Of a stretch of 64,000 nt of DNA, positions 53,091-62,878 are shown piece after piece. Made by a program: the position numbers and the translations under genes. This DNA is from Olsenella sp. oral taxon 807 (GTDB taxonomy: Bacteria > Actinomycetota > Coriobacteriia > Coriobacteriales > Atopobiaceae): the NCBI RefSeq assembly GCF_001189515.2, contig NZ_CP012069.2:1116001-1180000 (forward strand). Direction: 5' to 3'. The notes beneath the pieces were generated by a model that was given only the letters and a program-made list of their open reading frames with translations, ran no database searches and was not told the DNA's origin. The first letter of the stretch is position 1; every line of letters begins with the position of its first letter.

Positions 53091-55031
53091 ATGAACACAA
53101 GCAGGAGAAACTTCCTTGCCCTTACGTCTGGGCTTGGCGCCCTTGGTCTTGCGGCGTGTGCGCCAAAGCAGGGCGGTTCTGGTAATGAGGACCATGGGGG
53201 TACGGGTACCCAAGAGCCTGAGGTCAACCTCAGGGAGTTCGAGGACCTCAAGCTCGACGTTGACGCATGGCAGTATGACAAGGGTAACGACTGCTACTAT
53301 CAGCTCGGTCTCAAGTACTGCACCAAGCCGGCAAGTACCACCTACGAGTCGCTGGCTATCTTCGTTCCCGGTGCGTATTTTGACGCCACGGCAAAGGGCA
53401 ACAGGTACAGCTGCTCCGTCAAGAAGGATGCCACTGTTGGGACCCTGAGCCCTGTCACGGCACCTGCGGTCATGCCGATCAACTCGGTGAGGCTCTCTGC
53501 CCAGGCTTGTCCGGAGTCATATAGCTATGAGGGTCTCTCTCGCTACCTGAAGGCAGGGCTCGTCTACGTGTATGCGGGCTTTCGAGGTCGTTCGAGCGGT
53601 TATGACAGCAGCTCGAAGGCCATGATAGCCGGTGGCTCCCCTTGGCCTGTCGTTGGTCTCAAGGCGGCCGTGCGCTACCTGCGCTATAACGCCGCAAGCC
53701 TCCCCATCGATCCCGAGCGTATCTTCGTTTTTGGGTACGGTGCGGGAGGGGGGCTGAGCGCGACCATGGGAGCGATGGGTGACAGCGATCTCTATGCCCC
53801 GTATCTCGACAGCATTGGGGCGGCGACACACGACGCGCAAGGCGCCGCTCTCTCGGACAAGATCTACGGCTCGGCATCATGGTGTCCTATAACGTCCTTC
53901 GATACGCAAGACAGCGCCTACGAGTGGATGATGGGGCAGTTCGCAAGTACAGATACCCGCGCGAGCGACGCATGGACCAAGCTTCTCTCGACAGACCTCG
54001 CTACCGCGTACGGCGACTATGTCAACGGCATGGACCTCCGCGACGACAGCGACAATGCGCTCAGGCTCAGCGCCGTCGATGACGGAGCCTACGTGGACGG
54101 TAGCTACTACGAGTACGTCATGGACACGATAGAGTCCTCTGCGGCGGATTTCTTCTCTCGCACGAGCTTTCCCTATACTTATACGCCCGCACAGATGGGT
54201 GATCCCTGCTTTCCGGGCAATCCTAACTTAGTGAGAGAGAGCGAGGCGGCCGCCAACGAGGCGACGACCGAGGAGGGCACATCGGGCTCGACCTCAATCA
54301 CATCTGGCGTGAGTTCTGTGAAATCGACGGTTTATGATTCGGCCTCAGCGTATCTCAGCGCCCTCAACAGCAACGGTCGTTGGATCACCTATAGCTCGAA
54401 TCTGGGTACAGTGAGGATCTCGAGCCTGTGGGACTTCGTCACGCGCTGCCGCCCGGCCTCCCGTTCGGTCGCCGCCTTCGACATGCTCGATCGCAGCTCC
54501 AGCTACAACCAGCTCTTTGGCATTGGCGAGGAGAGCACCTTGCACTTCGACCAGACGGTGGGTGGACTCTTGGCATCTAAGCAGGCCAGCTATGCCGCTG
54601 CCAAAGGCTTTGATGCAACGCTCGTGACGGAGTGGTCGGACGATCTGGCAAAGAGAGACTCGATGGACAACGGTATGGCCACGCGCATTGCTGCCATGAA
54701 TCCACTCTACACTCTGAGTGGTCACTATGATGGCTTTGGCAAGTCGGGCGTCGCGGCGCATTGGCGCATCAACTCGGGACTCTTCCAGACTGCCGCTGCC
54801 CTGACCGGTGAACTCAATCTGGTGCTGGCGCTCAGACACTACGATGGGGTGGCGGACGTGAGTTACGAGACGGTGTGGGGCCGTGGATTCGAGCTTGCAG
54901 AGCGTCAAGGGGATCCGCAGGACAATCTGGTTTCCTGGATTGTCTCATGCTGTCCTGCCGTGGCAAAGGATGGCAACACACCAAAGGGAGATTCGGGTGG
55001 GGACGGAGATAGCCCCAATGACCCTTCGTAG
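53091..55031 (+). CDS. Tat-exported lipoprotein with alpha/beta-hydrolase (tannase-like) fold
   Basis: A 646-residue protein with a twin-arginine signal (TSRRNFLALTSG) and a lipobox LAAC at about residues 20-23. The body has the alpha/beta-hydrolase organisation of tannase/feruloyl-esterase-like coriobacterial lipoproteins: FAGYKG-type strand (VYAGFRGRSSGY), then IFVFGYGAGGGLSATMGAMGDSDLYAPYLDS. The nucleophile elbow, usually G-x-S-x-G, here reads G-Y-G-A-G at 215-219, with glycine where serine belongs. C-terminal region ends Gly/Asp-rich. ATG 53091 follows CAGGAGG. It stands alone. Either a non-catalytic binding protein or an enzyme with another nucleophile. Confidence 0.68.
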   Translation: MNTSRRNFLALTSGLGALGLAACAPKQGGSGNEDHGGTGTQEPEVNLREFEDLKLDVDAWQYDKGNDCYYQLGLKYCTKPASTTYESLAIFVPGAYFDATAKGNRYSCSVKKDATVGTLSPVTAPAVMPINSVRLSAQACPESYSYEGLSRYLKAGLVYVYAGFRGRSSGYDSSSKAMIAGGSPWPVVGLKAAVRYLRYNAASLPIDPERIFVFGYGAGGGLSATMGAMGDSDLYAPYLDSIGAATHDAQGAALSDKIYGSASWCPITSFDTQDSAYEWMMGQFASTDTRASDAWTKLLSTDLATAYGDYVNGMDLRDDSDNALRLSAVDDGAYVDGSYYEYVMDTIESSAADFFSRTSFPYTYTPAQMGDPCFPGNPNLVRESEAAANEATTEEGTSGSTSITSGVSSVKSTVYDSASAYLSALNSNGRWITYSSNLGTVRISSLWDFVTRCRPASRSVAAFDMLDRSSSYNQLFGIGEESTLHFDQTVGGLLASKQASYAAAKGFDATLVTEWSDDLAKRDSMDNGMATRIAAMNPLYTLSGHYDGFGKSGVAAHWRINSGLFQTAAALTGELNLVLALRHYDGVADVSYETVWGRGFELAERQGDPQDNLVSWIVSCCPAVAKDGNTPKGDSGGDGDSPNDPS

Positions 55032-55280
55032 GGTTCTGCGTCCTCGTCTGAGTGATGGGCTGGCGAGTTCTCAGGCAGGCTGTCGATAGCGATGGGTTTT
55101 GCGAGTCTCTCGATGCGTTTGGACGAACTCGTCGGCGCGTCTTGTGTACAAAAAGCACACTCTTTGGCCCTTGCGTAAGAGGGCGAGGACCATCACGCTT
55201 GCAGCATTCTCATCATGAGGTGATGAAACCCATTACCTTACACAATGTTTTTTGACCACACAAGGGTAAATCGGTAAGAG

Positions 55281-55309
55281 TTATATTTTTCTCCTTTTTG
55301 TGTTAAAAT
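55281..55309 (+). promoter_or_regulatory. Candidate carD promoter
   Basis: TGTTAAAAT (55301-55309) is an extended -10, with a weak TTATAT about 17 bp upstream. It lies 31 bp before the carD start and just upstream of GAAAGGAG. Confidence 0.45.
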
Positions 55310-55339
55310 GGATGTCATAAGCACGAAAGGAGAATTTGT

Positions 55340-55837
55340 ATGTATGAAGTAGGTGAGTACATCGTCCATCCCGGGCAGGGCGTCTGCAAGGTCGAGGATG
55401 TTATCGAGAACCCTGAGGTGAGCTATATGCTCATGCCCGTAGGTACGTCCAATCCCATGCGCATTAGCTTCCCGATCTCCGGTGAGAATCGATTGAGACC
55501 CGTCCTGTCACACGATGAGGCACAGGAACTCGTAGACGAGTATACCGACCTATCCATCGATGACTACCGCTCGGCAAGCATCGCTCTTGAGGAGCAGTAC
55601 TACAGGGATAAGATTCGTCGCGGCACCTGCCTCGACTCCGTGCGTACCGTCAAGACCTTCCGTCACCGTATCGACGAGGCGAAGGCCAACAACAAGAGGC
55701 CCCCCGTCGTGTACGAGCGCATTCTCAAACAGGCCATCGAGCGCTCGCTCGAGGAGCTCTCGATCGCACTCGACATGTCAAAAGACGACATTGTTTCGCT
55801 TTTCGAGTCCAGGGAGTCAGACGTGCAGGACAACTAG
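55340..55837 (+). CDS. carD: CarD/CdnL-family RNA polymerase-binding regulator
   Basis: A 165-residue CarD-like protein. The N-terminal RNA polymerase-interacting domain starts EVGEYIVHPGQGVCKVEDV, and the C-terminal helical domain has KTFRHRIDEAKANNKRPPVVYERILKQAIERSLEELSIAL. CarD stabilises open complexes at rRNA and other promoters. There is no zinc-finger or HMG extension. The start follows GAAAGGAGAATTTGT. The key tryptophan of mycobacterial CarD is not in the same position, so contacts with DNA may differ. Confidence 0.85.
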   Translation: MYEVGEYIVHPGQGVCKVEDVIENPEVSYMLMPVGTSNPMRISFPISGENRLRPVLSHDEAQELVDEYTDLSIDDYRSASIALEEQYYRDKIRRGTCLDSVRTVKTFRHRIDEAKANNKRPPVVYERILKQAIERSLEELSIALDMSKDDIVSLFESRESDVQDN

Positions 55838-56617
55838 CAACAGCTGGCATGAAGCTCTCATAATGGTCCCCGCGATTCCTGATGGGTAACGTGGGCCTTT
55901 GGGGTCGCTTAGCGCCCCGACAGTTCATATGGCTGCCACTGTGACAGGTGGGTTCATTGTCTCTGGCTCGCTCGTATTGCCGGCCCGTTACTCGTCACCC
56001 GCTCAGGAAACGTGCAATCGGGGCGAAGTTTGTCAGCAATCAAGGTCACGGCCCCGAGTTTGATCAAAGGCCAGGTGATGGGTTTTTGGCAATGTGGGCT
56101 GCTCCTTGGCGGGTGCACCCACCCTAAGCCCCGGCGGATCGTGACGCCTGCTGAAAACTGTGAGAGGGCGTGAGAGGGCAAATACATCAGCTTGACTGCC
56201 TGCGAAGGAATGTTTTAGCTACCCCATGTTGACCAAGATTATCCTGCGTCTCAATGAGAGCACTCTGTTACAGTTGGAAGTCGAGGGCTTCCCATGACGT
56301 ACAATAAACCTCTGTGTGAGAGGTGTCGCCAATCGGATGGTCTCCCTGTTGGTTGGCACCCACAGGGAGGGCAAGCGCAAGTTCGTGCACGACAGACGAG
56401 TGCGATCGCACGGGGCGACGAGAGGCAGCCCTAGAGAAGATGGATGCCCGTCTTTAGCTGTTGCGAAGGTTATTTGCATAGGTCAGCGAGGGCTTGTCGA
56501 TGCCTATCAGCTGGCGGACTCTTCATGCCCGTGATGGTCTGACAAAGACCAAGAGAGTTTTTTGGTTTATTTGCTTGTATGAAGGCGTTTTGTACGCCCC
56601 TACGCTAAGGAGAGGTC
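55838..56617. other. Intergenic region of about 780 bp, nothing recognised
   Basis: Neither strand has a convincing gene; the short frames lack ribosome sites and protein-like composition. A GGGGTCGCTTAGCGCCCC hairpin near 55900 could be the carD terminator. A purine-rich stretch with TTTTTTGG at about 56560-56570 precedes the ACT protein gene. I cannot exclude a small RNA. Confidence 0.35.
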
Positions 56618-56914
56618 ATGGTAGACAACGTTGACACATCTCAGGCTCGTGCCATCGTCACGGTACTGGGCTCGGATCAACCTGGCATCGTCGCGGCGGT
56701 CTCGGGTACTCTCGCTGGTCATGACATCAATATCCTCGACATCTCGCAGACTATTCTGAAAGAGATCTTTACAATGACGATGCTTGTGGACGTGAGTGCC
56801 TCCGACGTTGAGTTCAAGCAGGTTCAGGAGCAGCTTGACCAGCTCGCTGAGACGCTTGGCGTACAGATCACCATGCAACGTGAAGAGGTCTTCAACTTTA
56901 TGTATCGTCTCTAG
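56618..56914 (+). CDS. ACT-domain protein (UPF0237 family)
   Basis: A 98-residue protein that is one ACT domain plus a short C-terminal helix: RAIVTVLGSDQPGIVAAVSGTLAGHDINILDISQTIL, typical of UPF0237. ACT domains bind amino acids. Members usually sit next to a UPF0210 partner gene; here the next gene is citrate synthase and no UPF0210 gene is visible in the window. The ATG follows AAGGAGAGGTC. Confidence 0.8.
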   Translation: MVDNVDTSQARAIVTVLGSDQPGIVAAVSGTLAGHDINILDISQTILKEIFTMTMLVDVSASDVEFKQVQEQLDQLAETLGVQITMQREEVFNFMYRL

Positions 56915-56979
56915 CCCTGTTGTAGCGTGGCCCTTGTGGGAATGGCGCATGGCGGCGGTCAATGGATGGGGAGGGATTT

Positions 56980-58431
56980 ATGGCAGGCAAAGGTAGCGAG
57001 AGGTTCTCTGGGCGCTTTCTTACGAGAGGAGAGACGTCGGCGTTCGCGCACATGGCTGATGGGTATCCCATGCCATCAGAGGGCCTCGGACGTCCTCCCA
57101 TCTCAGACAGGCTGTACGAGGGCATGCAAGGCATCGATGAGGTGCCTGCAGAACTCTATGCGCAGCGCCATGTCAAGAGGGGGCTGCGTAACTCCGACGG
57201 TTCGGGCGTGCTCGTGGGGCTCACCACGATCTCCGATGTGCATGGCTACAGCAAGGTTAACGGCATGGTCGTACCCGACAGAGGGGAGCTCAGGCTTCGC
57301 GGCTATCGCATTGGCGACCTCGTGCGCGGCTGCCACGACGCAGATCGCTTTGGCTATGAGGAGGTCGCCTTCCTCCTGTTCACAGGTTCCTTACCCAATC
57401 AGGCCGAGCTTGATGACTTCAAGGCGCGCATCGCGATGCGCAGGCAATTACCCGAGGGGTATCTGGGTATCTTCCCCCGCACCACCTATGGCCACTCTAT
57501 TATGAACGTCCTCCAGCGGGCGACCCTCTTGCTCTACGCTTTCGACCGTAATCCTGATGACACCTCGCCCACCCACGAGATAGACGTCGCGATCTCTCTC
57601 CTCGGTCGTCTACCGCGTGTGGCGTCCATCGCCTACCAGGCCTCTGTCGCCGATCGGGAGGGCAACCGACTCAGGATTCCGCCCGCGCGCGAGAGCTACA
57701 CCATGGCCGAGACGATTCTGGACATCCTCCGTGGTGACGAGGGCTTCTCTCGCGAGGAGTCCATGATGCTTGACGTGATGCTCATGCTGCATGCAGAGCA
57801 TGGTGGTGGCAACAACTCAACCTTCTCGTGCCGCGTCCTCTCGTCGTCGGGTACGGATGCCTACAGCAGCTATGCGGCCGCCCTTGGCTCACTCAAGGGT
57901 CCCAAGCATGGTGGTGCGAACTTTAAGGCCAGTGAGATGATGGAGGACATCGCCGATCACGTGCACGACTGGTCGAGCGATCAGGAGGTGTCGGACTATC
58001 TCATGAAGGTGCTCAGGAAAGAGACCTTTGACCACTCGGGGCTCATCTACGGCCTGGGGCATGCCGTCTATACCATCACGGACCCACGTGCCGAGGCCGT
58101 GCGCTCCTATGCCCGCGCGTTAGCCGAGAAAAAGGGTGAGCTCGATCGCTTCGAGCTCATACGTCGCATCGAGCGCCTGGGACCCCAGCTCATGCGTGAT
58201 GTCATGCACATAACGAAGCCCATCTCGACCAATATCGACATGTATACGGGCTTCGTCTACACCATGCTGGGCATCCCGAAGGATCTCTTCACACCGCTCT
58301 TTGCACTGTCGCGTCTGAGCGGCTGGGCAGCACACCGCATGGAGGAGCTCTATGGGCCGGCGCGCATCATACGACCGGCGTATAGTGCCTACATGGATGA
58401 CAGGGCCTATGTGCCCATCGAGGAGCGCTAG
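56980..58431 (+). CDS. gltA: Citrate synthase
   Basis: A 483-residue citrate synthase-family protein. The three catalytic regions are present: the His in HAEHGGGNNST, the His in LGHAVYTITDPRA and the Asp-containing C-terminal loop (SGWAAHRMEELYG). It has an N-terminal extension of about 60 residues relative to short citrate synthases. ATG 56980 follows GGGGAGGGATTT; an ATG at 56962 would lie upstream of that ribosome site. It would condense oxaloacetate and acetyl-CoA, probably for glutamate biosynthesis in an anaerobe. 2-methylcitrate synthase is less likely. Confidence 0.88.
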   Translation: MAGKGSERFSGRFLTRGETSAFAHMADGYPMPSEGLGRPPISDRLYEGMQGIDEVPAELYAQRHVKRGLRNSDGSGVLVGLTTISDVHGYSKVNGMVVPDRGELRLRGYRIGDLVRGCHDADRFGYEEVAFLLFTGSLPNQAELDDFKARIAMRRQLPEGYLGIFPRTTYGHSIMNVLQRATLLLYAFDRNPDDTSPTHEIDVAISLLGRLPRVASIAYQASVADREGNRLRIPPARESYTMAETILDILRGDEGFSREESMMLDVMLMLHAEHGGGNNSTFSCRVLSSSGTDAYSSYAAALGSLKGPKHGGANFKASEMMEDIADHVHDWSSDQEVSDYLMKVLRKETFDHSGLIYGLGHAVYTITDPRAEAVRSYARALAEKKGELDRFELIRRIERLGPQLMRDVMHITKPISTNIDMYTGFVYTMLGIPKDLFTPLFALSRLSGWAAHRMEELYGPARIIRPAYSAYMDDRAYVPIEER

Positions 58432-58444
58432 TTAGGTGGGTGTG

Positions 58445-59338
58445 ATGGGCATGAGTGACAAAGGTTCGGACCTGAGCCATGGGGACCAAGTTGTCCCCAT
58501 GGCCACCCTAAGACTCGTCTTCTGTGACATGGACTCGACCTTTCTGGCCGATGATAAGTCGATCCCCAGGGATAATGCCATGGCGCTCGATCTCCTTGCG
58601 GAGAGGGACGTTGGTTTTGTCCCATGTACGGGCCGGGCTTGGTCTGCGGTTCCTGCGGAGGTCTTGGACCATCCCGCTGTTCGATATGTCATTGCGGCGA
58701 ACGGTGCCATCGTGAGAGATGTTAGGTCCAAGAGGACGCTTCGGGCGACATTGATCGGAGCGAGGCGTGCGCTCGCCCTCTTTGAGCGCGTTCGCGACAT
58801 CAGTTGTACCTTTGACGTGTTCTCTAAGGGCGCATCCCGCGCCAATGCTACGCGTTTTAGGCGCATCAGGGATTTTGGCATAGACGCACCGACCGTCGAT
58901 TGGCTCTTGGGTCGGCGAGTACAGCTCAGCCTCCCCACCGAGGGGATCATTAACTCCTATCCGGATGTCGAGAAGATCACGATGTACTTTGGGGATGATG
59001 ACGCGCGTCAGAGGATCATTGCGGCAGCCGAGATGGATCCATCCCTCTGTTGGACAAGTAGCCATCCTTACAACGTCGAGGTCATGGATGGGGCTGCGAG
59101 CAAGGGGGCAGCTCTCAGCTGGCTGTGTGGGTGGCTGCATGTCAGTCTCACAGATGTCGTGGCCTTTGGGGACTCACCCAATGATCTGTCCATGCTTGAG
59201 GCGGCGGGCGATGGCGTCGCTATGGCCAATGCCTCGAGCGAGGTCAAGGCTGTCGCGAAACATGTGACCAGACGTGACAACGGTCAAGGCGGGGTGGGAG
59301 AGTATCTTCGCGAGCGCTATTTTGTATGGCGTTCTTGA
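58445..59338 (+). CDS. Cof-type HAD-IIB phosphatase
   Basis: A 297-residue HAD hydrolase: motif I FCDMDSTFL (residues about 26-34), motif II CTGRAW, lysine in GAASKGAAL, and motif IV GDSPNDLSMLEAAGDG. Motif I has DMDST where DxDGT is typical, so the fifth residue is unremarkable but the fourth is Ser. Starts GTG 58436 and ATG 58445 or 58451 are possible, all after AGGTGGG. It closely follows the citrate synthase gene (5-13 bp), so it is probably co-transcribed. Substrate unknown. Confidence 0.78.
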   Translation: MGMSDKGSDLSHGDQVVPMATLRLVFCDMDSTFLADDKSIPRDNAMALDLLAERDVGFVPCTGRAWSAVPAEVLDHPAVRYVIAANGAIVRDVRSKRTLRATLIGARRALALFERVRDISCTFDVFSKGASRANATRFRRIRDFGIDAPTVDWLLGRRVQLSLPTEGIINSYPDVEKITMYFGDDDARQRIIAAAEMDPSLCWTSSHPYNVEVMDGAASKGAALSWLCGWLHVSLTDVVAFGDSPNDLSMLEAAGDGVAMANASSEVKAVAKHVTRRDNGQGGVGEYLRERYFVWRS

Positions 59339-59348
59339 AGTCTATAGT

Positions 59349-59372
59349 GCCGGAATAGTCCTTCCTTCCGGC
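59349..59372 (+). terminator. Hairpin after the HAD gene
   Basis: GCCGGAA and TTCCGGC (59349-59355 and 59366-59372) form a 7-bp stem just after the stop codon. No T run follows, so termination is uncertain. Confidence 0.35.
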
Positions 59373-59599
59373 CGCATGATGGTGGGATGGCGACGATATG
59401 TCCGCGAAGGGACTAACATGCCAAGGACACCGGAGGCCCCAGGGCTTACGGAAGGTGACATGGAGGCGCCCGGACTCAGGTGGAGGCTGCGGACTCAGGT
59501 GGAGGCCGAGAAGGGCGAGGCCGAGATCTGTTTTGGTTCATTCCTAACCTGGGCAAACACTGAATGGGCTCACAGAAACGCAGTTTGGGTGGGACGTCG

Positions 59600-60275
59600 A
59601 AGGCAAACTGCGCTTTTCCGTGAGGCGCCGGCTGCAGAGTGCGCTTTTCCGTGAGGTGCCGGTTGGAGAATGCACTTTTCCGTGAGGCGGCGCCACGTTT
59701 GCCCAGGTAAGGAAAAGCGCACTCTACGGAAAGGCGCATTTTGCGGTCGCGTTGTGACGGAAAAGCGCATTCTGAAGCCCACCGGTCGGGCAGAGTGCGT
59801 CTTTCCGTGAGGCCAGACTCCGAACCGAGATCTGCGGACCCTGGCACAACCCGCCCCGCAGGCTGGTGGGGGGTTGCTCGAGCGCATTTGCCCAGTTGAG
59901 GCATTCTTCATAGTGCCCCGCAGCCTGGCGGGGGGTTGCCCCACACCTCCCGGGCGCCGCAGCGTGACGGAAAGACGCACTCTGCGGTCTCCCTAACCGT
60001 CAGAATGCGCTTTTCCGTGAGGCGCCGGCTGCAGAATGCGCTTTTCCGTCACGTCGCAACCGTAGAATGCGCTTTTCCGTGAGGCGCCGGTTGGAGAATG
60101 CGCTTTTCCGTGAGGTGACACCGCGTTTGCGCAGGTAAGGAAAGGCGCACTCTACGGAAAAGCGCACTCTGGGCACACACGCGGTCCCACCGTGACGGAA
60201 AGACGCACTCTGCGGTCTCCCTAACCGTCAGAGTGCGCTTTTCCGTGAGGCGCAACCGGCAGAATGCGCCTCTCT
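59600..60275. repeat. Repeat island 2: same element family as island 1, inverted core
   Basis: About 17 copies of GAATGCGCTTTTCCGTGAGG or its complement, again in mixed orientation. The core (about 59815-59965) is the reverse complement of the core in island 1: it contains GAGTTAGACTCCGAACC-like sequence, CGAGCGCATTTGCCCAGTTGAGGC and the paired CCCCGCAG/GGCGGGG hairpin arms. Copies flanking the core are themselves near-duplicated (59,620-59,810 resembles 60,000-60,240). It ends ten or so bases before the stop codon of kup. No protein-coding gene is called in it. Confidence 0.85.
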
Positions 60276-60286
60276 GTGTCCGAGGC

Positions 60287-62584
60287 CTAGGCCTCTCCGT
60301 GCTCCTCGACGTCGGCGCTTTCCCCGTCCATGTCCTCGATCTCATCCTCATCGACGACAAGCGGCTTGAAGCTTGCGGTGTTGCCGCCCACGACCTCGTT
60401 CTCCACCTCCTCGACGGACTCAGCGAGCTCGTTGTGCATCGTGACGGAAAAGATATCTTCATCGTCTTCCGCGTCGTCTGTGGCGGTGACGCTGCGGGTG
60501 GTGACCCGGGGTGTGGCGGCATCAGACTGCGCGATGCGCTTGAGTCTGTGTTGGCGCTTGGTGCGGCTAAAGAGCGGCACGTACTCGAAGATGATGCTCG
60601 AGTTCTCGAGCCCGTACCAACGGGCAGGCGAGCCGGCGAGGCGACGAATGAGGTACTTCGCGCCGATGACGCTGGCATTGAAACCCGAGATACTCGACTC
60701 GGGTGAGAGCATCTTGCGAATCAGGCAGAAACGGAAGTCCCCCACCTTGCCGTGGTCACGGTAGATCGAGTACTTATGATCCTGGGGCGCGAGTTGGTTG
60801 TGCTTCATAAGATCCGCGACGATCTGGTAGAGGTAGGTGTTGACGCGCTGGTTAACGCGGAAGCCAAGCCTCAGCTGCACTTTGAACACGAAGTTGGTGC
60901 CAAAGTCGTTGACCATGTACTCATAGGTGTAGGGCTCGTTCGTCACGTTGACGTTGAGGAAGTAGTATGCCCGGGCTCGCTTCGGGCGCTTGTCCAAGAT
61001 AGAGTAGAGAATGTCGCGATCAAGTTTGTCAGGCGAGGAGTCGTTGGTCAGAAAGACCAGGTTGTCTGCCGTGTGGGGAAAGTCATCATCATGCGAGAGT
61101 GCCTCGAGCTGGTCGAGATACTCCGCCACAGGCAGGTAAACGGACTGCGTGCGCTCTATGGCGGTCCCACGTCTCCAGATGTACATGACAGCGAAGATGA
61201 GCGTTGCCATGAGCACCGTGAACCAGCCGCCATGGAAGAACTTGGTCAGGCTCGAGAAGAAGAACATGAGCTCGATAGCACCGAAGGCCGCCGCGAACAC
61301 CACCGCAAAGGGTAGCTGGTGCCGAATGCGAGACAGGTAGGTGAACAACAGGACCGTGGTCATGAGCATCGTGACCGTGATGGCCAGGCCGTAGGCCGCC
61401 TCCATGTTGCTCGAGCGTTGGAAGAGGAGCACCACGCCGATGCAGGCCACCCACATAACGCCGTTAATGAGTGGGATGTAGATCTGACCGCGCGTCTCGG
61501 AGGGGTAGTTGATCTTCATATGCGGAAGCAGGTCAAGGCGGATGGCCTCCGACACGATAGAGTAGGAGCCCGTGATCAGGGCCTGTGAGGCAATGATGGC
61601 CGCGAGCGTGGAGAGCACGACGGCGAAGGTGCGCCAGTCTTCGGGAATCATCTGGAAAAAGGGATTGACATCAGGGATGGCGCCCATCGCGGCGTTGTTC
61701 CTATTGCTGAGTATCCAGGCCCCCTGTCCCAGGTAGTTGAGGATGAGGCAGGCCTTGACGAAGGGCCAGGTGGCGTAGATGTTAGGCTTACCCACATGAC
61801 CCATGTCGGAGTACAGCGCCTCGGCACCTGTGGTGCAGAGGAAGACGTTACCTAAGACCATGAGGCCCGCAGCGTTTATCGAGCCGTCGAAGAGGAAGCG
61901 AACGCCACGCAGGGGGTTTAGTGCGCGAAATACGCCGAGGCTCCCACCGATGATGTTCATGATGCCGGCAATGCCCAGATATAAGAACCATATCGTCATG
62001 ATTGGACCAAAGAGCTTGCCAATAGTTGAGGTACCTGCCCTTTGGATGAAGAAAAGTGCGCAGAGTATCGCGACCGTGATGATGATCACGATGTTCTGAT
62101 CCTCCCCAATGAGAGCGTAGAAGAAGTCTATGGTGCGTAGCCCCTCGATAGCTGTGGTGACTGTGACGGCGGGGGTCAGGATGCCGTCAGCGAGCAGCGC
62201 CGCGCCTCCCACCATGGCCGGTATGATGAGCCACCTTGCGCAGCGCTTGACGAGGCTGTAGAGGGCAAAGATGCCACCCTCATTGTGGTTGTCCGCCCTC
62301 ATGGCGACGAGTACGTACTTGACCGTGGTGATGAGAGTGAGCGTCCATATGATGAGCGAGAGAGCACCGAGCACTGTCTCCTCGCCCATTGTGGCAAGGC
62401 CACCGTTGCCCTCGATGATGGCCTTCAGGGTGTACATGGGGCTTGTGCCGATGTCTCCGTAGACGACACCGAGCGTGACCAGCATCATGCCGGCTGAGAG
62501 GGGAATGCCCACCTGGCGCAGCTTCCGACGCCTCTTGAGACGCTCCCTCTCTCTCTCGTCGATTACCGCAGTCTGTCTGTCCAT
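60287..62584 (-). CDS. kup: Potassium uptake protein Kup/TrkD
   Basis: A 765-residue K+ transporter of the KUP/HAK family. The N-terminal half is a 12-segment membrane domain, with GVVYGDIGTSPMYTLKA near the N-terminus, the family hallmark. The C-terminal cytosolic region (from about 490) is extended; the final 75 or so residues are strongly acidic (DDAEDDEDIFSVTMHNELAESVEEVENEVV..., ending EDEIEDMDGESADVEEHGEA). The family is usually 620-700 residues, so the tail is unusual. ATG 62584 follows GGAAGGG; an in-frame TTG at 62599 has no site. It ends against repeat island 2. Confidence 0.87.
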   Translation of the reverse strand: MDRQTAVIDERERERLKRRRKLRQVGIPLSAGMMLVTLGVVYGDIGTSPMYTLKAIIEGNGGLATMGEETVLGALSLIIWTLTLITTVKYVLVAMRADNHNEGGIFALYSLVKRCARWLIIPAMVGGAALLADGILTPAVTVTTAIEGLRTIDFFYALIGEDQNIVIIITVAILCALFFIQRAGTSTIGKLFGPIMTIWFLYLGIAGIMNIIGGSLGVFRALNPLRGVRFLFDGSINAAGLMVLGNVFLCTTGAEALYSDMGHVGKPNIYATWPFVKACLILNYLGQGAWILSNRNNAAMGAIPDVNPFFQMIPEDWRTFAVVLSTLAAIIASQALITGSYSIVSEAIRLDLLPHMKINYPSETRGQIYIPLINGVMWVACIGVVLLFQRSSNMEAAYGLAITVTMLMTTVLLFTYLSRIRHQLPFAVVFAAAFGAIELMFFFSSLTKFFHGGWFTVLMATLIFAVMYIWRRGTAIERTQSVYLPVAEYLDQLEALSHDDDFPHTADNLVFLTNDSSPDKLDRDILYSILDKRPKRARAYYFLNVNVTNEPYTYEYMVNDFGTNFVFKVQLRLGFRVNQRVNTYLYQIVADLMKHNQLAPQDHKYSIYRDHGKVGDFRFCLIRKMLSPESSISGFNASVIGAKYLIRRLAGSPARWYGLENSSIIFEYVPLFSRTKRQHRLKRIAQSDAATPRVTTRSVTATDDAEDDEDIFSVTMHNELAESVEEVENEVVGGNTASFKPLVVDEDEIEDMDGESADVEEHGEA

Positions 62585-62878
62585 AGCCCTTCCATTCAAT
62601 CGAGCGATCTGCCAGTGGTGACGGGTCCGTCACCGGATAAGCCGACAGGTGACCTTCCTTCTGCCTCATCGGGGCATATCATCATTACCAGCATAGTCTA
62701 GCGGTGTGCGCGGCCCGTTTCCATCCTCATGGGCCACAAGCCGGTCGGATCCGCTATTTCGCTCGACTTGTCGGCATGGTTCATCGAACGTACACCTTGG
62801 GTCTTGTTACCCCTCCCGTTGCCATGCCTGCGCTATCGTGTCATCGTGACGCAGTGCGACGACCTACAGGGAGGAACC

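Noticed and set aside
59274-59654. Small open frame between the HAD gene and repeat island 2
   Set aside because: Starts inside the preceding gene and ends in the repeats; no ribosome site.
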